DNA of 6,667 bases from Gammaproteobacteria bacterium (GTDB lineage: Bacteria > Pseudomonadota > Gammaproteobacteria > UWMA-0217), in assembly GCA_011330835.1 (NCBI GenBank), contig DRPO01000351.1, positions 1 through 6,667 of the forward strand. The letters are read 5' to 3'. Position 1 is the stretch's first letter, and each line of letters opens with the position of its first letter. This document shows positions 5,227 through 6,667 of the stretch, in pieces. The notes under the pieces were generated by a model that saw nothing but the letters and a program-made list of their open reading frames with translations, ran no database searches and was not told the DNA's origin. Both the position numbers and the translations under genes were made by a program.

Positions 5227-6667
5227 CTATTCCGTCAGTACCGGGATATTGGCCCCGCCGTTGCGCGACGCGACTTGCAGCTTGATCAGCGTTTTCTCGC
5301 CGGCGATGCCGTCGGGCGTCAAGCCGTGGCTGGCCTGGAACTGCTTGACGCGTTGCCTGAGCGCTTCGTCATAGCGATTATTGTAGTCCCCCTCGGGCCG
5401 GGAGACGCCCTCGGCCAGATCGAGCTGTCGCCGGAGCCAGACGACCGTGGGGCCAGTGGAGCCGGGCAGGATGACGCGTCGGTTTTCCGGAGGCGAGCGC
5501 CAGATGACCAGATAGGCGTTTTTCCAGTAGGACTTCAGATCGGGCCGGGCGATAAAGTAAGTCTCGCCGGCGATATCCACGGTCAACTGGTCGTCATCCC
5601 GGGCAAGCAACGCGACCTGATAAAGCTGACCGCCGTGGGCGGTGAGCTCCAGCACCGCCGGCAGATTATAGTCGAACACTTCGGACAACTTGCCCTCCGC
5701 GTAAAGACATTGCATGCCGGCCTTTTTCGCCCGCTCGCAAGCCGTCTTGCCGCTGTATTTCGAGAAATCCAGCCCCCAGGCCTCGAATAACGACCGGAAA
5801 GCCGTGTTCGTGTTGGCGTTCAGCGTCAGACGGGACTCCAGCTCCGGTCCGGAAAGCACCTGTATGGCGTTGTTCAGGTCCGGCGTTACGGTCGCCTTGA
5901 CCTCTTCCGGCGGACTGGTCGCCGGGGCGGAAGGGCTATCGACATGCTCAACCGTCTCGGCCTTGTCTATCGGTTCCGGATCTGGACTGGAGTCGCCGCG
6001 ATCCCACAATGTCAGACCGCCCGCCACCAGGCCAAGAAGCGCCAGCGCGCCCAGGATCCAGGGCAAGGGATTCCGGCGCGATAGCGAAAGGGATTGCGGA
6101 TTGTAAACTTCGTCGGCGGCGCGACTCAGCAGGCCGGAATCAACGACTTCCTTTCTCTGGCCGTAAGCCCCGGTCAGGGCCCGGTCGCAGATCAGGTTCA
6201 TGATCCTCGGGACGCCTTCGGAAATCTGATGCAGCTTCTTGATCGCACGCGGCTTGAACAGCTTGCGCGGCGCGCCGGCGATCTTGAGGCGGTGCTCCAC
6301 ATAGGCCCTGGTTTCTGACAGCGACAGCGGCTCCAGGTGATAGCGCGCGGTGATCCGCTGGTTGAGTTGGCGGAGCTCGGGGCGCGCGAGGATATCCTTG
6401 AGCTCGGGCTGGCCGATCAGGATGATCTTCAGCAGCTTTTCGGAGCTGGTTTCCAGGTTCGTCAGCAGACGGATCTGTTCCAGCGTTTCAGCGTTCAGGT
6501 TCTGCGCCTCGTCGATGATGACCACGGCGCGGTCGCCGGCGGCGTGCACCTCCAGCAGCCACTGATTGATGGTGTCGATCAGCTGCTTGCGGCTGTCGCT
6601 GTTGCGATCGTAGGGGATCTTGAACTCGTCGCAAATGCTCGCCAGCAGCTCCACCGGGGTTTGCAGC
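5227..6667 (-). CDS. gspA: Type II secretion accessory ATPase GspA (ExeA-like), 5'-truncated by window edge
   Basis: GspA is an inner-membrane AAA+ ATPase whose periplasmic part binds peptidoglycan and, with GspB, drives secretin placement. The frame is open through the right edge, so the start and the Walker A region are outside; 479 residues are visible. Counting from the GTG codon at 6654, Walker B is VVIIDEAQ (44-51), a sensor-like strand IILIGQPEL lies at 77-85, and arginine-rich QRITARYHLEPL at 99-110. A single membrane span runs about 196-217 (PWILGALALLGLVAGG). An acidic, Pro-rich linker follows, then a domain at about 281-388 resembling the C39-peptidase-like fold reported in ExeA. 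A peptidoglycan-binding domain is at about 399-460 (VKQFQASHGLTPDGIAG). The GTG at 6654 is internal, not the start. MSHA-type or other ExeA-like ATPases share the front half, but the adjacent gspB settles the call. Confidence 0.94.
   Translation of the reverse strand, partial: LQTPVELLASICDEFKIPYDRNSDSRKQLIDTINQWLLEVHAAGDRAVVIIDEAQNLNAETLEQIRLLTNLETSSEKLLKIILIGQPELKDILARPELRQLNQRITARYHLEPLSLSETRAYVEHRLKIAGAPRKLFKPRAIKKLHQISEGVPRIMNLICDRALTGAYGQRKEVVDSGLLSRAADEVYNPQSLSLSRRNPLPWILGALALLGLVAGGLTLWDRGDSSPDPEPIDKAETVEHVDSPSAPATSPPEEVKATVTPDLNNAIQVLSGPELESRLTLNANTNTAFRSLFEAWGLDFSKYSGKTACERAKKAGMQCLYAEGKLSEVFDYNLPAVLELTAHGGQLYQVALLARDDDQLTVDIAGETYFIARPDLKSYWKNAYLVIWRSPPENRRVILPGSTGPTVVWLRRQLDLAEGVSRPEGDYNNRYDEALRQRVKQFQASHGLTPDGIAGEKTLIKLQVASRNGGANIPVLTE

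Overview
The window reads as a block of chromosomal housekeeping genes from a gammaproteobacterium with fairly high GC. Every supportable gene lies on the minus strand, so transcription runs from high to low coordinates. The order tpiA, secG, tRNA-Leu(GAG), nuoA-B-C-D, with separate rather than fused nuoC and nuoD, resembles what I recall from Legionella, Xanthomonas and purple-sulfur-type gammaproteobacteria and differs from E. coli. A genus cannot be named from the sequence alone.

The layout in transcription order is as follows. Positions 6667-5227 hold gspA (exeA), cut at its 5' end by the window edge. Positions 5218-4415 hold gspB (exeB) and 4405-3878 hold a SprT-family zinc metalloprotease; gaps of only 8-9 nt make these three a likely operon. 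A GC-rich hairpin follows sprT. Next comes a 167-bp near-perfect palindrome (3852-3686), the one clearly non-genic structure here. After a short leader come tpiA (3589-2834), secG (2824-2378), a tRNA-Leu gene (2361-2277), and the start of the respiratory complex I operon: nuoA (2039-1683), nuoB (1692-1213), nuoC (1202-507) and nuoD (514 to the window edge).

Functionally there are three units. GspA and GspB form the inner-membrane, peptidoglycan-binding pair that helps place the type II secretion secretin; no other gsp genes are in the window. TpiA (glycolysis), SecG (Sec translocon) and tRNA-Leu form a compact cluster with no obvious promoter between secG and the tRNA. NuoABCD build part of the membrane arm base and the N2-cluster/quinone region of NADH dehydrogenase I, and the operon continues beyond the left edge.

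The main annotation refinement is the nuoA start. The best start is a TTG at 2039 behind an almost perfect Shine-Dalgarno sequence, not the TTG 72 nt upstream that gives the longest frame. I see no clearly novel gene system. The most notable object is the MITE-like palindrome between sprT and tpiA.
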